DNA of 31,936 bases from NCBI GenBank assembly GCA_000310025.1, contig FN648619.1, forward strand, positions 1 to 31,936, read 5' to 3'. Of this stretch, positions 21,485 to 30,782 are shown in pieces. The position numbers and the translations under genes were made by a program. The notes under the pieces were generated by a model. The model was not told where the DNA came from. It worked only from the letters and a program-made list of their open reading frames with translations, and ran no database searches. The DNA is from Ectocarpus siliculosus (taxonomy: Eukaryota > Sar > Phaeophyceae > Ectocarpales > Ectocarpaceae). The stretch's first letter is position 1, and each line of letters starts with the position of its first letter.

Positions 21485-22434
21485 ATCCTCAAAAGAGCTC
21501 TCGACGACGTAGGAGAACCCCCCGATATCTGCATTCTTCCTACCGGTGCTGCTCACAGATCGGACGACCTCCTCCTGGGTAGAATCGTCGCTACTCTCCT
21601 CGTCGTCGTCGTCGATAACCCTCCTCCCCTGGCGACGAGGGCGGCGAGATGGCATCGTCCCGGCTGCGGCAGCGGTAACACCGCGCCCAGCATCGCCACC
21701 GCTGCAGGTCTCCCCATCATGGGCCTCGCTGCTGACGACGACAGGGCCACGGGGAGCGAAGCCTCGTTCTTCTCCGCGGGCCCCCTCACTCCCCGGTGTA
21801 GAAGAACCCGACTCCGAGGACTCCACCAACACCTTCCGCCGTCTCGCCGAGCCACCCCTGGCGACCCTTCCCCCCGGCCTTCTCCCTACGTCAACCACGT
21901 CATCATCATCGTCCTCGTCGTCGTGCCCCCCCACACTGATATTTCGCGGCGGGAGCCCCCGTCCCGAGGCGCCGTCCGAACACCTGCCAGACTCGACGCT
22001 GCTCGCGTCGCCGGCTGTCACGGGCCTGGGGACGATGTTCCACTCCTCTGCGGCGTCTAGCGAGCCCTCGTCGCCGCTGGAACAACCGTCCTCGTCAACG
22101 GCTGTGCGATAACCGTCACCAGCGCAGCCGGAGCTCGCGGTTCTTTTGCTGCCGGTCACGTCAGAACTGTCGCTCGGAACGATGCCAATGCTTGGATGAA
22201 ACTCATCAGCATCAGCACCAGAAATACCGCCAGCAGAGCTCTCATCGACCTCCAGGGGGACGTCACCCTGCGCCAAAGACTCATTATCAGGCTTCCTCTG
22301 CTTGAGTTCGGCCCCTGCCGCCCTCTCACCCTTCCGCCTCCGTGGCCCGGCAAGGTGAAGTCCTCCATGACCGTCCACGGCCGGTGCCTTAGTCACCTCA
22401 CAAGGGGAATCATCCTCGTCGCTTACCGTAGCAT

Positions 22435-22485
<51 letters not shown>

Positions 22486-23374
22486 CGGCCGGGGAGACCG
22501 CACACCCGGTATCGCTGCTGTCTGAATCTTCGTCTATCAGCACGCGGCGCCGTCTCTCAGGGCGGCAGGACGTCTTCTCAGTCGTGCTGCTGGTGGCTCC
22601 TCTTGCTCTTCCGATGATATCGCAAGCCTCGGCCAACCTGGCGCCGGAGGCAACCCCACCTGTCGAGACCTCCTCCTCCTCTCTCCCCTCCTCCTCCTCC
22701 TCCTCCTCCTCCTCGTCCTCCTCGTCCTCGTCCTCCTTGTCCTCGTCCTCGTCCTCCTCGTCCTCCTCCTCTGACGACGGTTCGGAAGCAATAACGTTCA
22801 GGGTTTCCGCAGGATACACGTTTCCCCCACCATCGTCGTCGGAATAGTCCTCGACTATCACTCTTCTCTTTCTCGGCATTCGCGTTCGCCCACGCTGCCC
22901 TCGGAAAATTCCACCGCGTTTGCCGATGCCGATACCGTCATCGCTACCGCTGCTGCTGCTTTCACTGCCACTACTGTCGCCATCGGACTCTTCGGGCTTC
23001 CCATCCGTGTCCGTGGCAGTTGAATGAGCAGCGGCAGCGGCGGAAACCACCGGGCTGTCGCCTCCTCCCGTCGTCGGATCGCCGTTGGGCGCAACATTAT
23101 CGTCACCGCCCGTCTCCTTCTCCGCCGCTCTTCCCTCCGCGACGACGACGACGGTTTCATCGCCCAAGGCGGAGGAGGAGGACGAGGAGGCGTGCTCGGG
23201 GCAGACCGCGGCGACACTCCGGCGCCGTTCTCCGCCACACCCTCCGCCGACGCCACCGTCGGATTCATCACCTGCAGCGATCGCCGTAGCCTCTCCAACC
23301 GCCGCCCCGTGCTGCTGCCGCCGCTCCGGCACCGCACCCGGTAAACCTCGGGCGCTACCCGGCCCCGACGACAT
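16587..23374 (-). CDS. GCNA: GCNA-like acidic repeat protein: disordered acidic region, SprT metalloprotease, zinc ribbon, HMG box
   Basis: Five exons: 23374-20850, 20254-20044, 19473-19174, 17703-17536, 16781-16587 (stop TGA 16589-16587). All have GT-AG borders and matching phases (2, 0, 0, 0). The predicted protein is 1132 residues. Residues 1-~835 are Ser/Asp/Glu-rich and disordered. The SprT-like domain begins at ~843 (LTAKYFAEFNEGAFGGAL) with active-site HELCH at 917-921 and a probable third zinc ligand His at ~935. A zinc ribbon with Cys 971/996/1014/1017 and the IGRHSKS signature follows, then a short HMG box (TGFSLFVKERYAEVK...VMKEMSRQWAARG). This is the architecture of GCNA proteins, Spartan relatives that guard against DNA-protein crosslinks and chromosome instability in germ cells. 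A nuclear location and a role in DNA-protein crosslink repair are inferred from the family. The start is uncertain because the frame stays open ~440 bp upstream without another Met. Confidence 0.88.
17536..17703 (-). CDS. GCNA: GCNA exon 4: second half of the zinc ribbon and start of the HMG box
   Basis: Acceptor cacctcaag before 17703. It gives VCGRCKGRLVLFGTHG (second CxxC pair), a basic linker, then TGFSLFVKERYAEVKGALPP and KQQQVMK, the first helices of an HMG box. Donor GTCAGC follows AAG at 17536. If not spliced, the frame would run to a TGA at 17517-17515 after only seven more residues, giving a truncated HMG box. Confidence 0.82.
17753..18560 (+). repeat. Interspersed element, copy 1, inside GCNA intron 3
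   Basis: Begins TTTGACGCTGGCTCTATTCT some 50 bp from the exon 4 acceptor. It matches the reverse complement of 25255-26853 in several collinear blocks: 17753-17772, ~17874-18181 and ~18303-18530. Any frames within it (such as SKEACGGRRVKS) are present in both copies but interrupted, so I do not call a protein. Copy 1 lacks about 0.8 kb found in copy 2. The family is unidentified. It may be a non-autonomous transposon. Confidence 0.65.
19174..19473 (-). CDS. GCNA: GCNA exon 3: SprT active site and first half of the zinc ribbon
   Basis: One hundred codons from acceptor acactcccag to donor GTGAAT. It begins QTLLHELCHAAAWVVDHKSN, containing the zinc-binding HExxH motif. It continues PPHGEHFWAWANRA, TTCHSYAINYKYRYTC and IGRHSKSIDVARQ, all signature blocks of the SprT/GCNA zinc-dependent protease plus zinc ribbon. 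The first Cys pair is separated by a Gly/Ser/Asp-rich insertion of about 22 residues that normally would be CxxC. Confidence 0.92.
20044..20254 (-). CDS. GCNA: GCNA exon 2: N-terminal half of the SprT domain
   Basis: Acceptor acccaag before 20254. The frame reads LTAKYFAEFNEGAFGGALSD, then VKVAWSARLSTTAGVTKSLR and YLSTVELSTKVLDSEDKLQQ, ending at donor GTGGGC in phase 0. This matches the FN..vFdgkLp...v.W...l..TaG block that precedes HExxH in SprT-like proteases. Confidence 0.85.
20337..20420 (+). repeat. Diverged dispersed repeat, copy 2, in GCNA intron 1
   Basis: Related to 15253-15345, same orientation. It lies between GCNA exons 1 and 2 and is followed by an A-rich run (about 14 A). The A-run could be the tail of a retroposed element, although copy 1 lacks an equal tail. 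Confidence 0.5.
20850..23374 (-). CDS. GCNA: GCNA exon 1: acidic disordered region with SUMO-interaction-like motifs
   Basis: Encodes 841 residues dominated by Ser, Asp, Glu, Gly and Ala, with runs of Glu (EEEEEEEEE) and a polyalanine run. Recurrent units have a short hydrophobic core between basic and acidic residues: KRRVIVEDYSDDD (core near 172), LNVIASEPSSEEE (193), RRRVLIDEDSDSSD (278), RRRKVLVESSESGS (515), GRRVIDDDDEESSDD (586), YVVESSFEDEEE (622). These look like SUMO-interacting motifs, known in GCNA family proteins. Donor GTGCGG follows 20850, leaving AG. Exon 2 supplies C to make Ser. Confidence 0.82.
22433..22480. repeat. CAG/CTG microsatellite inside GCNA exon 1
   Basis: A run of about 15 AGC triplets on the plus strand. 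On the coding strand it is GCT and encodes the polyalanine run between ATT and DATVSDEDD. In-frame and therefore likely length-variable. Confidence 0.9.
22669..22772. repeat. GAG/CTC-rich low-complexity tract in GCNA exon 1
   Basis: Imperfect CTC/GTC triplets on the plus strand encode the longest Glu/Asp run of the acidic region. A shorter similar tract occurs at about 21450-21490. Confidence 0.85.
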
Positions 23375-24401
23375 CGCCCGGAGATCCGCCGCGCCTTCCT
23401 GGTCGCCGTCCGAAGCCCCGTTTACGAAGGACCGCGAAAAAGCTACCGCTACAGCCGCAGGTGGGTGCTCCGAGTTCCCGGGCTCTCCGCTCTCGGAGCA
23501 GCAATCGCCGTCGACGCCACCCGGACTCTGGGAAGCGCGAGAAGGATCATCCGCCGCGTCGAAGGCGGTGCTCGCCCGGTGGCGGTCCGGAGAAGGCGTT
23601 GGCGAGACGCCAGGAGGTTGCGTGGCGACTTGATGGCGCCGCTTCGCATCACTGCCGTCGGTCTGGCGGTCGTCGGGGAGAAGGGGGTCAGACGATGTCT
23701 TGATGGCGCTATCGTAGGTGTTGAGCAGAGCCCCTTCTGCTTCAGCGGCGGTTTCTCCTTGGGCACCAACCGAGGGCCTTTGGAATATTTTTTTGCAGGG
23801 TGAGGAAGAGTATCACCAAAAATGTTTGAGAGCGAACCGAGAAAGGGAGCGCGCGGCGAAAGGGAAGGAGAGAGAGAGGTGGGAAATAGAAGGGCGGAGA
23901 GAAATGACACACACGCAAGAAGAGAAACACGGACGGTTCGGACCATAGAGGGTCACGGGGAGCACGCGCACGCGAGAGAGAGAGGGTGGGGGGGGGGCAA
24001 GAAAGCAAAGGGGGCCGAGGAACGGGGTAGCGTAAGCGTGACCGGTGATAAGGTTGAGATACATGGGCAATACCCATCCTCTCACACCGAACCAGATACC
24101 CCTGTGCAATCTCCCACACAATCGAGGTGTAACAGGATACTGCTCAAGCTCACACAAAGCTCCAAACCGTTTTAGGACCTGATGTACCTCTCGCTGCTGT
24201 TCCACCATCGCACAACAACTCCAGAATATCTGTCGTTGATTTCTATTGACTTGTGGACCCCTCGGGGCCAGTTTATTTGAGTGTACCTTTTTAGGGTAAG
24301 TTAACCTGTGGCCACGGGAATCGACCGCGTCGAGTGTTGGATCAGTACGGACATACGAAGGCACTGGGTAGAGAGAGATCGGAACGGTTTTTAATGCGAA
24401 G

Positions 24402-24444
<43 letters not shown>
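24402..24444. repeat. (CAA)n microsatellite
   Basis: About 14 CAA units on the plus strand upstream of the GCNA gene. Translating it gives a spurious polyglutamine in a short open frame without other coding signs. Confidence 0.9.
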
Positions 24445-25254
24445 CGACAACCGCAAAAAAAAAATTTCGACACTCACGAGGACAGCGCGGTCCCTCCGTC
24501 GGTAAGTCTCAGGTCTGTGAACATCAGGGCGAGGCAGAGTTTTTGGCATCAGAACTTTCTTCGCGGAGCCCGACCGTACAATGGCAGCCATTTACTCCCG
24601 GAGTACTCAAGAGGAATCGATTTTCGTATATTTCGTACGACAAGCGGTTCGACGGGATGGACACAATGATAGGACGCTTGTCAAGCGTGGGTGCACTTCC
24701 TAGGCCTGGTGAATGCGGAATGATCGTGTTTCACGCACCGCAAGCTACTGCTGTACGGATGCATGGCTGCAATGGCTGTGATAACTCCCACGTACCCTCT
24801 ACCATGCCAACCGCCGATGAGACAGACACATGCCCCATCGATAAAAACAGGGCGTGCGGCATGTTTTCTTCCGTCGAAAATCCCCCCAAGGTGCCAGTAC
24901 GGAATCGAACCAAGCCGTTCTTGTGCGTCAACGAGGGCCGTGGCCAAGCCAGCTTCCGTGAGGGCAGAAATCTCGCGCTCTTCCACGTCGAAACCTAAAC
25001 CTTGGGGCGTCAAGTGTGTCCACGGCCGCACACCACGACAGTGGAATGTGTACGCTGCTTCCAATTACACCTCCCAATCGGTGAGATGCATGGCGCGCCC
25101 TTGTCTCTCCCTCCGGTGCGGTTTTACGGTGAGGAATAATACAGCAGTAGTACAGCAGTAGTGGTCGCGATATATCGCCGTGATTGCATGGTATGTAGTG
25201 ACAAACAAGAATCACCGCGTTATATGGGGACCCGCGATTTATTTAGTAGGATGG

Positions 25255-26853
25255 GCTTTCGTGTCAAGGGCTTAAGGGGTTGTCGACAAACTTTGAAAAC
25301 AAACGCAAAAGCACCAGAAAACGCACAAGAGACACACAAGACCAGTCGGAAGGCATCGAGAAAAACAGAAATTGTTGATTCTCGCACAGGGCGGCAGTGG
25401 GGGCTGCTCTAAACATACATTTCACGCGTCTACCTCTACACGCCTCCTTTGAAATCAAGATGAATTGTCACGCCATTCTAAATTCAAGCCAAATGAAACA
25501 AAACGGCAAGTGCTCAGATAAGATCTGTGTTGCCAGGAACCTGGTGCATAGTACAAACATCGCTACTGTAGACGACATCTGTGGCGGCCTTATTAAGGGC
25601 ATGCCCGATATAAGGCCGGGTATGCCCCCCCGCTTGCCCCCAACAAGGCCGGTCTCCGAAGAAGTGACGTTGGTTTCGCAGCATATCATACCCTCTCTCG
25701 TGCACAGCTAGTGCACAGCCTCGCGGAGCTAGCAGCACGCACCCCTCCCGACGCTACCAATGAAGGCACATGCCTTATGCAGCGTTTGCTGTGTTGGTGG
25801 TGGTCTCGTTTTTTCTCAGGACGTTTTGTCAGGATTGTCTGTGCCGTTACATGTGCCGTTTCAGTCGTTTCTAGGAAGGAATGAATGCATGGTGCTGTGC
25901 ACTGGTCGGTTGTTACGTCTGGGGTTACAATACAGCAGGGGGAGTGTTGAGAAGCACGATGACCACTCAGATGGTCGTCTCTTACGGTGGGTCACATAAA
26001 TGCGTATCATACGGACTTGTTTCCTTTGTTTTTCTGCGAAACGAGGGGATCTGCCTGGTGTCTACTTCATTTTCTACCGTTGTATTTCTTCATCACAGTA
26101 TTCACGTTTGTCTGCCGGAAGTATTATTGCTTGCCGATTCGACATGTACCTGGGAGACGAAGAAAGGTTGGATGGGAAGAATGGAATGAACGTGATAGCA
26201 AAGCACCGATTCAAACGCATCCGCTTCGTATGGCCTACGGTAGGCGCACGGGTCTTCTATAAGGCCGGTACCGGCCTTGATGAGGAATTAGAAATCCTCA
26301 ATACGGCCGGTACCGGCCTTATACAGGGCCGTTTCTATATAACGCCGGGTGCCCTCAATACGGCCGGTTTAATGTCGTGGCACTATGCGGCCTTACTGCG
26401 GGCCCCCTACTACTGTAGTGGCCTACAATCTCCGCAAATTCCGCAAACTAGACCGACACAAGTGTCTTGTGTCTTGTACTGCTTGTGCTCGCCGCCACTG
26501 ACCCCAATCTCCTGAACTGCGGGTTTACAGCAGTAACTGATGCCACTACATAGCTACTGCTGACAACCTCCGTTCATCGGTTTACGGTCCGTGGCGGTGA
26601 GCACAGCTGTGTCAAATGCAAATGTTGGATGCTCCTTGGTTCCGGCGCAGATTTCGGACTGTTTATAGAGACTGCTGCGACCTTCGATATTTCAGCTCCA
26701 GCGGCAAACCTGAACGTGCCAGCACGCACGACGCCTCTTGATGGTGTCTTCTACTGATATTAGTACTACATAAATACCAGGTTCCTTCGGCGGGAAGGTT
26801 CTTTTCTTTCCTTAATTTTGTTGGATAAAATTGAGAATAGAGCCGGCGTCAAA
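25255..26853 (-). repeat. Interspersed element, copy 2, inverted relative to copy 1
   Basis: On the minus strand it starts TTTGACGCCGGCTCTATTCT at 26853-26834. Then come blocks matching copy 1 (26731-26408 and about 25515-25265). Between the blocks is extra sequence containing a 66-bp inverted repeat (26258-26323) and several GGCCGG-rich palindromes. It lies upstream of the GCNA gene. No transposase or reverse transcriptase motif is visible. Confidence 0.62.
26258..26323. repeat. 66-bp inverted repeat (potential cruciform)
   Basis: Two 29-nt arms (26258-26286 and 26295-26323) flank an 8-nt loop. The arms share TATAAGGCCGGTACCGGCC exactly and end in TGAGGA/TCCTCA, with a few mismatches between. 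Each arm also contains its own palindrome GGCCGGTACCGGCC, so alternative folds are possible. Confidence 0.85.
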
Positions 26854-26951
26854 ACCCCTCTTCTTCTGGATTCCCTGTTCGGGACCGCGATATCTCGGGA
26901 CTACATATGTGACGGCACAGCAGAGTAGATCTACAAACCGGTACCAGGTTG

Positions 26952-27007
26952 ATGAGGGTGTATCAGCCCACCGCATGGGCTGAGGGTGTATCAGCCCACC
27001 GCATGGG
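26952..27007. repeat. 28-bp perfect tandem duplication with internal hairpin
   Basis: The unit TGAGGGTGTATCAGCCCACC plus GCATGGGC occurs twice in direct succession, and each copy contains the stem AGCCCA/TGGGCT. It lies just outside element copy 2. Confidence 0.9.
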
Positions 27008-27061
27008 CTGGTGATTTTTTCAGGGACAGGAAGCACCAGCGGGATGGTCGGTGCTGCTGCG

Positions 27062-27427
27062 CTATCTACTACTGCTGTACACACCGTGTGATAAACACGA
27101 ACAGCCATACCTTGATAGGAACGGATCCTCGGCAGAGGTATATTTAGGCTGCTGCGGCCAGGCTTCGGACCACTGTAGGTTTACATCATTGCAATCTCCG
27201 ATTTCTATGCCGCTCAAGTCTGTTCCGTGCCGCCGCCGCCGCCTGCTTCTGCTGCGTTTCGTGACGCTGCCGATGTTGGATGCCGCCGCCTCGAAACCAA
27301 ATGCTCTAGGCGAGGAGGTGGAGGACGAAGGTGACCGCATCCTGTCCCAGTGGTACAACCGATTTAGCTCTCTCAGTTCGTTCTCGAGACTGTCCCGACC
27401 GCGCTGGCGGCTCCTCGGTTTGGCCAT
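27062..27427 (-). other. Unassigned open frame, basic and Ser/Arg-rich
   Basis: A 121-codon frame starting MAKPRSRQRGRDSLENELRE. It contains an Arg-rich run (SRSRRRRRHG) and IEIGDCNDVNLQWSEAWPQQ. No family recognised, no clear splice partners and no promoter. It may be a gene fragment, part of a repeat, or chance. Confidence 0.2.
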
Positions 27428-28344
27428 AGCCGTGCCGCTTGGTGTCCAAGTGTCGCTTGCGTCGCAGCCACCCCCGTTCTCGAGGAGTCCGCGAGCGATG
27501 CATGAGCGATGCGGTGCATCTTGGAGTCCATATATTCAAACCGCCACTATTGCGACACGCCGACCAGGTTTACTAAAACCCATATTATCTCAGAGGAGGT
27601 TTGCGCGCCGAGGCAAGAGGCAGAGAGCAGAGAGACATGCTGTACACGTATAATATGTGTGTGTGGCATTTGGTGGAGAGCACGGCAGCTCGTGGATAAG
27701 GTGAGCCCATAGGTAGATCGCTGCGCACAGGTGTCGTTTGGAGCTACACTAGCAGGAAGGCAGGCGCTGCTGCAACAGTTTTTCGTGGATGTCGAGGTGT
27801 ACCGAGAGCTCCGAAAACACGTACTCCTTGGTTTACAGCAGTAAGGTAGTCCGGGGGAACATCTACCCAATGGTCTGTACAGGACACCCGCTTGCACAGG
27901 TAGTATTACAGTGCTAGAGTGCCCTTTCGTGCAGTCGCAATGTCGTGTGTCCTCTCTCTCTCCTTAGTCACATCCGTAGACCACTTATATTCCCCGCTGT
28001 GCCCACCAACACGTGCAAGAAACGGGGGTTTGGTCTCTCCTGCCCAGCAGGGCCAGTTCGGGTGCTGGATGCTGCACGGAGCAACTTTTCAAGACAGGCC
28101 GTTCGTCGCGAACCTACTGCTGTACGTAGATACACCAAGATACACATGTATTTAGTATAATATGACACAATCCCATCTCTATCATAGAAAAGAGTCAGAG
28201 ACAGATTAGCAATGAATTCATAGCGTCAGAAAAAGCTACCTGTATGTCTACGATTTCCCAGACAGCATATAGGAACATCTCCCCTGCGGGTAACATGTAT
28301 TAATGTTTCCTAGCATGCTACTAAATTTTTGCTGTATCCTATGT

Positions 28345-28500
28345 TCAGCAGTGGGGCCCTCAATATCGGTACGTTGCCCGGCGCATCGACCGGTGCTATT
28401 CAATGCGCACGCAATCACTTGGTGATTCACTCTGTACCCGGCACTTTCACCTTCGCTATTCAGGGCCACCGGCGCTAGTCAACCGGCGTTGTTGACGCCC
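28345..28500. repeat. Degenerate CCGG-containing short repeats
   Basis: Several loosely related units of the form ACCGGYGCTA-TTCA or CTTCGCTATTCA occur within 150 bp, with a CCCTCAATA block also seen near 26.35 kb. The pattern is too diverged to define a unit confidently. Confidence 0.3.
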
Positions 28501-29018
28501 CCCTCCTGTAACTACAAATGTTCATGGCTGTACGTAGCTGTATGCTAGCTACATAAGAGACTGTACCTAAACGACACAAGATAACGCACCCCCTGTACCG
28601 ATTTTCAAAGCTCAATTACGCCACGGCGAAGACGATGCATATACGAAACGATACATCTTCAGAAAGTTCTCGACGAGAAGGCTTCAACGCCGCCATTTTC
28701 GTCGCTGTGACTCTTTCCGCTATTGAGAGATCGAGCTTTGAAAGTCGGTCCAGGGGGTGTGTTTCTCGTGTCGAAAGTATTCGGTAGGTGGTGATGCGCA
28801 TTTGCACATAGTTACATGCAGCAGTTGGCGCCCGCGCAAAAACCTCTAGTTGTGGCCGAGGGTGGGGCTCTAGGTTTTGCTGCAAATGGCCACTATTATT
28901 ATTGTGTCGTTCATGGCAAGGCAGAAGGCACCCGCTGTCCGGGGTTCGTCCCGCACTTCAACCGCCGCAACTCACTCCCCAACACATGCATCTGAGTTGC
29001 TCAAATAGGAGTTTCTAC

Positions 29019-29031
29019 TATTTATTTATAG
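29019..29031 (+). promoter_or_regulatory. TATA-like element of the PC-esterase-like gene
   Basis: Sequence TATTTATTTATAG, about 130-145 bp before the preferred ATG at 29163. Position only. Confidence 0.35.
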
Positions 29032-29162
29032 TGTTTCCCTGTATGTTCGCTTCTGCACCCCCTGCCATCAACCCCATACATAAGCCGCGTGCCTCCTCTT
29101 CCCCTCGCCACCCACCTCCAATTTTTTCAGGATATTTCCCTTCCTCCAGGGACCCCAGGGTC

Positions 29163-30782
29163 ATGTTTGCGCAGCCAAGGCAGAGTGCCGCTCCTCCGCT
29201 GGCCCCCGTCGCCGCCGGCAACAATGAAGCGTGCCCCGCTCCGCCATCACGGTCTCCGCCATCTTCGAGCGCGTTGGCCGACAGCGGCGGTAGTAGCCGC
29301 CGCTGCCGCCGCACCAGCAACGGAAGACGGAGCAGCAGCAGCAGCAGCATATCGCCTTTCTTTCTCGTCGGTACGACCCTTGCGTCGGTGCTGGCGGCGT
29401 GCGGCGTGCTCGTCATGCATCGGGCGGGGGTAGACGCTCAGCCGGAAAAGTACATGAGCGGGGCGCGGTGGAAGAACTTCCTAAGCTCTGGTGTCAGCGG
29501 CGACACCTGGTTCACCCGCTGGTAAGTTGCCAACTGTTTTTTTTTCTGTCTGGTGTGGTGAAGACATGCAGACGAAACACCCGGCCGCTTTGAGAACCAT
29601 ACTGCTTTAGTCTGCCCCCCGACACTCCCCCCGTGTGCCCCGGAACCTCTGGGGACGAAAAGTAGCACAGGCTTAAAAATGTTGTGCCTTGGTTCGGAGT
29701 GTTTTTGTGGGGTGTTGGGCTTGGCTGTTCGAGTCCAAACGCGTACAGCGTTGTGGGCTCTTCGCCATTGGACAACGTCAATACAGGCTGAGCAGCTTTT
29801 GAAGGGCTTTCGTGTTCATCTGGCATGCCCCCCGACACTCCCTCCTTTTGATTCTGTGCCGGGAAGCCTGTAGGTACTCTCATGTCCGGCTGCTGCTCCG
29901 CAGACTTGGAATTGTTTTGGTCCCTTGGTTCGGTAGGTGTGAACTGGTCTCTCCTAGTCGAACTGTGTGGGTGCTGTTCGACCTCAGACTACGTCAAAAC
30001 TGGCAGAGCATTGCTTCTGATAAGTTTCATCTTGTATCACCCCTGTGATGACGCTTCTGTTGTGCCCTCATGAGCCGGCACCCTTACTAGTTTTATGCCT
30101 GTGTGCGCGGCGGGGTGGGTTCTCCTTCTGATGTGTTTCGAACAAGTGAACGGTCAGGTTGTTACCTGCAAGTTGTTAAGTGGTTCGCGCACGTTCTCTG
30201 TTAACCCTGTCCCTCCGTTGCGCCGCTGCCCCCTGCGGGACATACATAATCTTCTAGCCCAGAGTAGTAGAAGACACGCTGAAGGTGGGCCGGTGGAGGA
30301 AGGAGGACGGAAGGCGTTGGTGACATTTCAGTTGGGGTTCGTTGGTGCCGGCGAGGTTGAAACGAGGGTGATGGTATCAAGCAGTATCGCTTGCTCTTGC
30401 GGGCCTACCCCGTCCCGCTACCGGCCGGCCCAACCTTTGGAAATTTCCTGGGCGTGTGTGTTTACCTCCACCTCCCTCTCCTCTTGAGAACGCGTGGTCC
30501 ACGGTCGATCCTCTGAGGCATTTAAAACATGAGAGTCCACCCCCCTCCCCCGACCCTCTCCCGCCGTCTCGCCCCAGGAACTCCATGGCACAGCCGCGGA
30601 TAGACAAAGTCGCCGCTCTCGCCGAGGCCGAGAGGAATGGGGGCGACGCGAGTAGCAGCGGCGGCGGTGGTACCCAGCAGCCGTTTCGCGTGGCCATGGT
30701 CGGGGACAGCACGATGATGCAGCAGCACGGGGTCATCTGCGCGTTCCTCGCGGAGCGGGCGGGCAGCCTGTTCGATGCGGCG
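29163..30782 (+). CDS. Type II membrane protein with SGNH/PC-esterase-like GDS motif (first two exons, 3' part not resolved)
   Basis: Exon 1 is 29163-29521 and ends at GTAAGT with two carried bases. Exon 2 is 30578-30782, from acceptor tctcgccccag to donor GTGAGA. The carried TG plus G gives Trp, so phase is kept. The protein has a Pro/Ser/Arg-rich cytosolic tail (1-~64), one membrane helix (~65-85, SPFFLVGTTLASVLAACGVLV), the stem SGDTWFTRW, then PFRVAMVGDSTMMQQHG with Ser ~164. A GDS followed by a Gln-containing helix is the nucleophile block of PC-esterase, TBL and CAS1-type O-acyltransferases/esterases, which sit in the Golgi and acylate polysaccharides or glycans. The catalytic DxxH block should lie on a later exon that I could not find before the window end. 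An in-frame upstream ATG at 29043 is possible but lies very close to the TATA-like element. The family call rests on the single motif and the topology. Confidence 0.6.

Larger units (their letters stand above)
23816..28900. other. Intergenic, repeat-bearing region
   Basis: About 5 kb between the GCNA 5' side and the plus-strand PC-esterase-like gene. It contains the CAA microsatellite, element copy 2 with its cruciform, the 28-bp tandem duplication and degenerate CCGG-rich motifs near 28.35-28.49 kb. The longest open frame with possible coding character is at 27062-27427 on the minus strand. I recognise no conserved domain here. Confidence 0.6.

Noticed and set aside
21089-22060. Long plus-strand open frame (323 codons) opposite GCNA exon 1
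   Set aside because: It is the complement of GAG/GAC/TCG-rich acidic coding sequence. The translation is low-complexity, and the minus strand has clear domain continuity.
23085-23803. Plus-strand open frames across the GCNA 5' region
   Set aside because: Codon-bias shadows of the open minus frame. No domain, and they would overlap the first GCNA exon.
24334-24669. Polyglutamine open frame on the plus strand
   Set aside because: Created by the CAA microsatellite. No conserved sequence around it.
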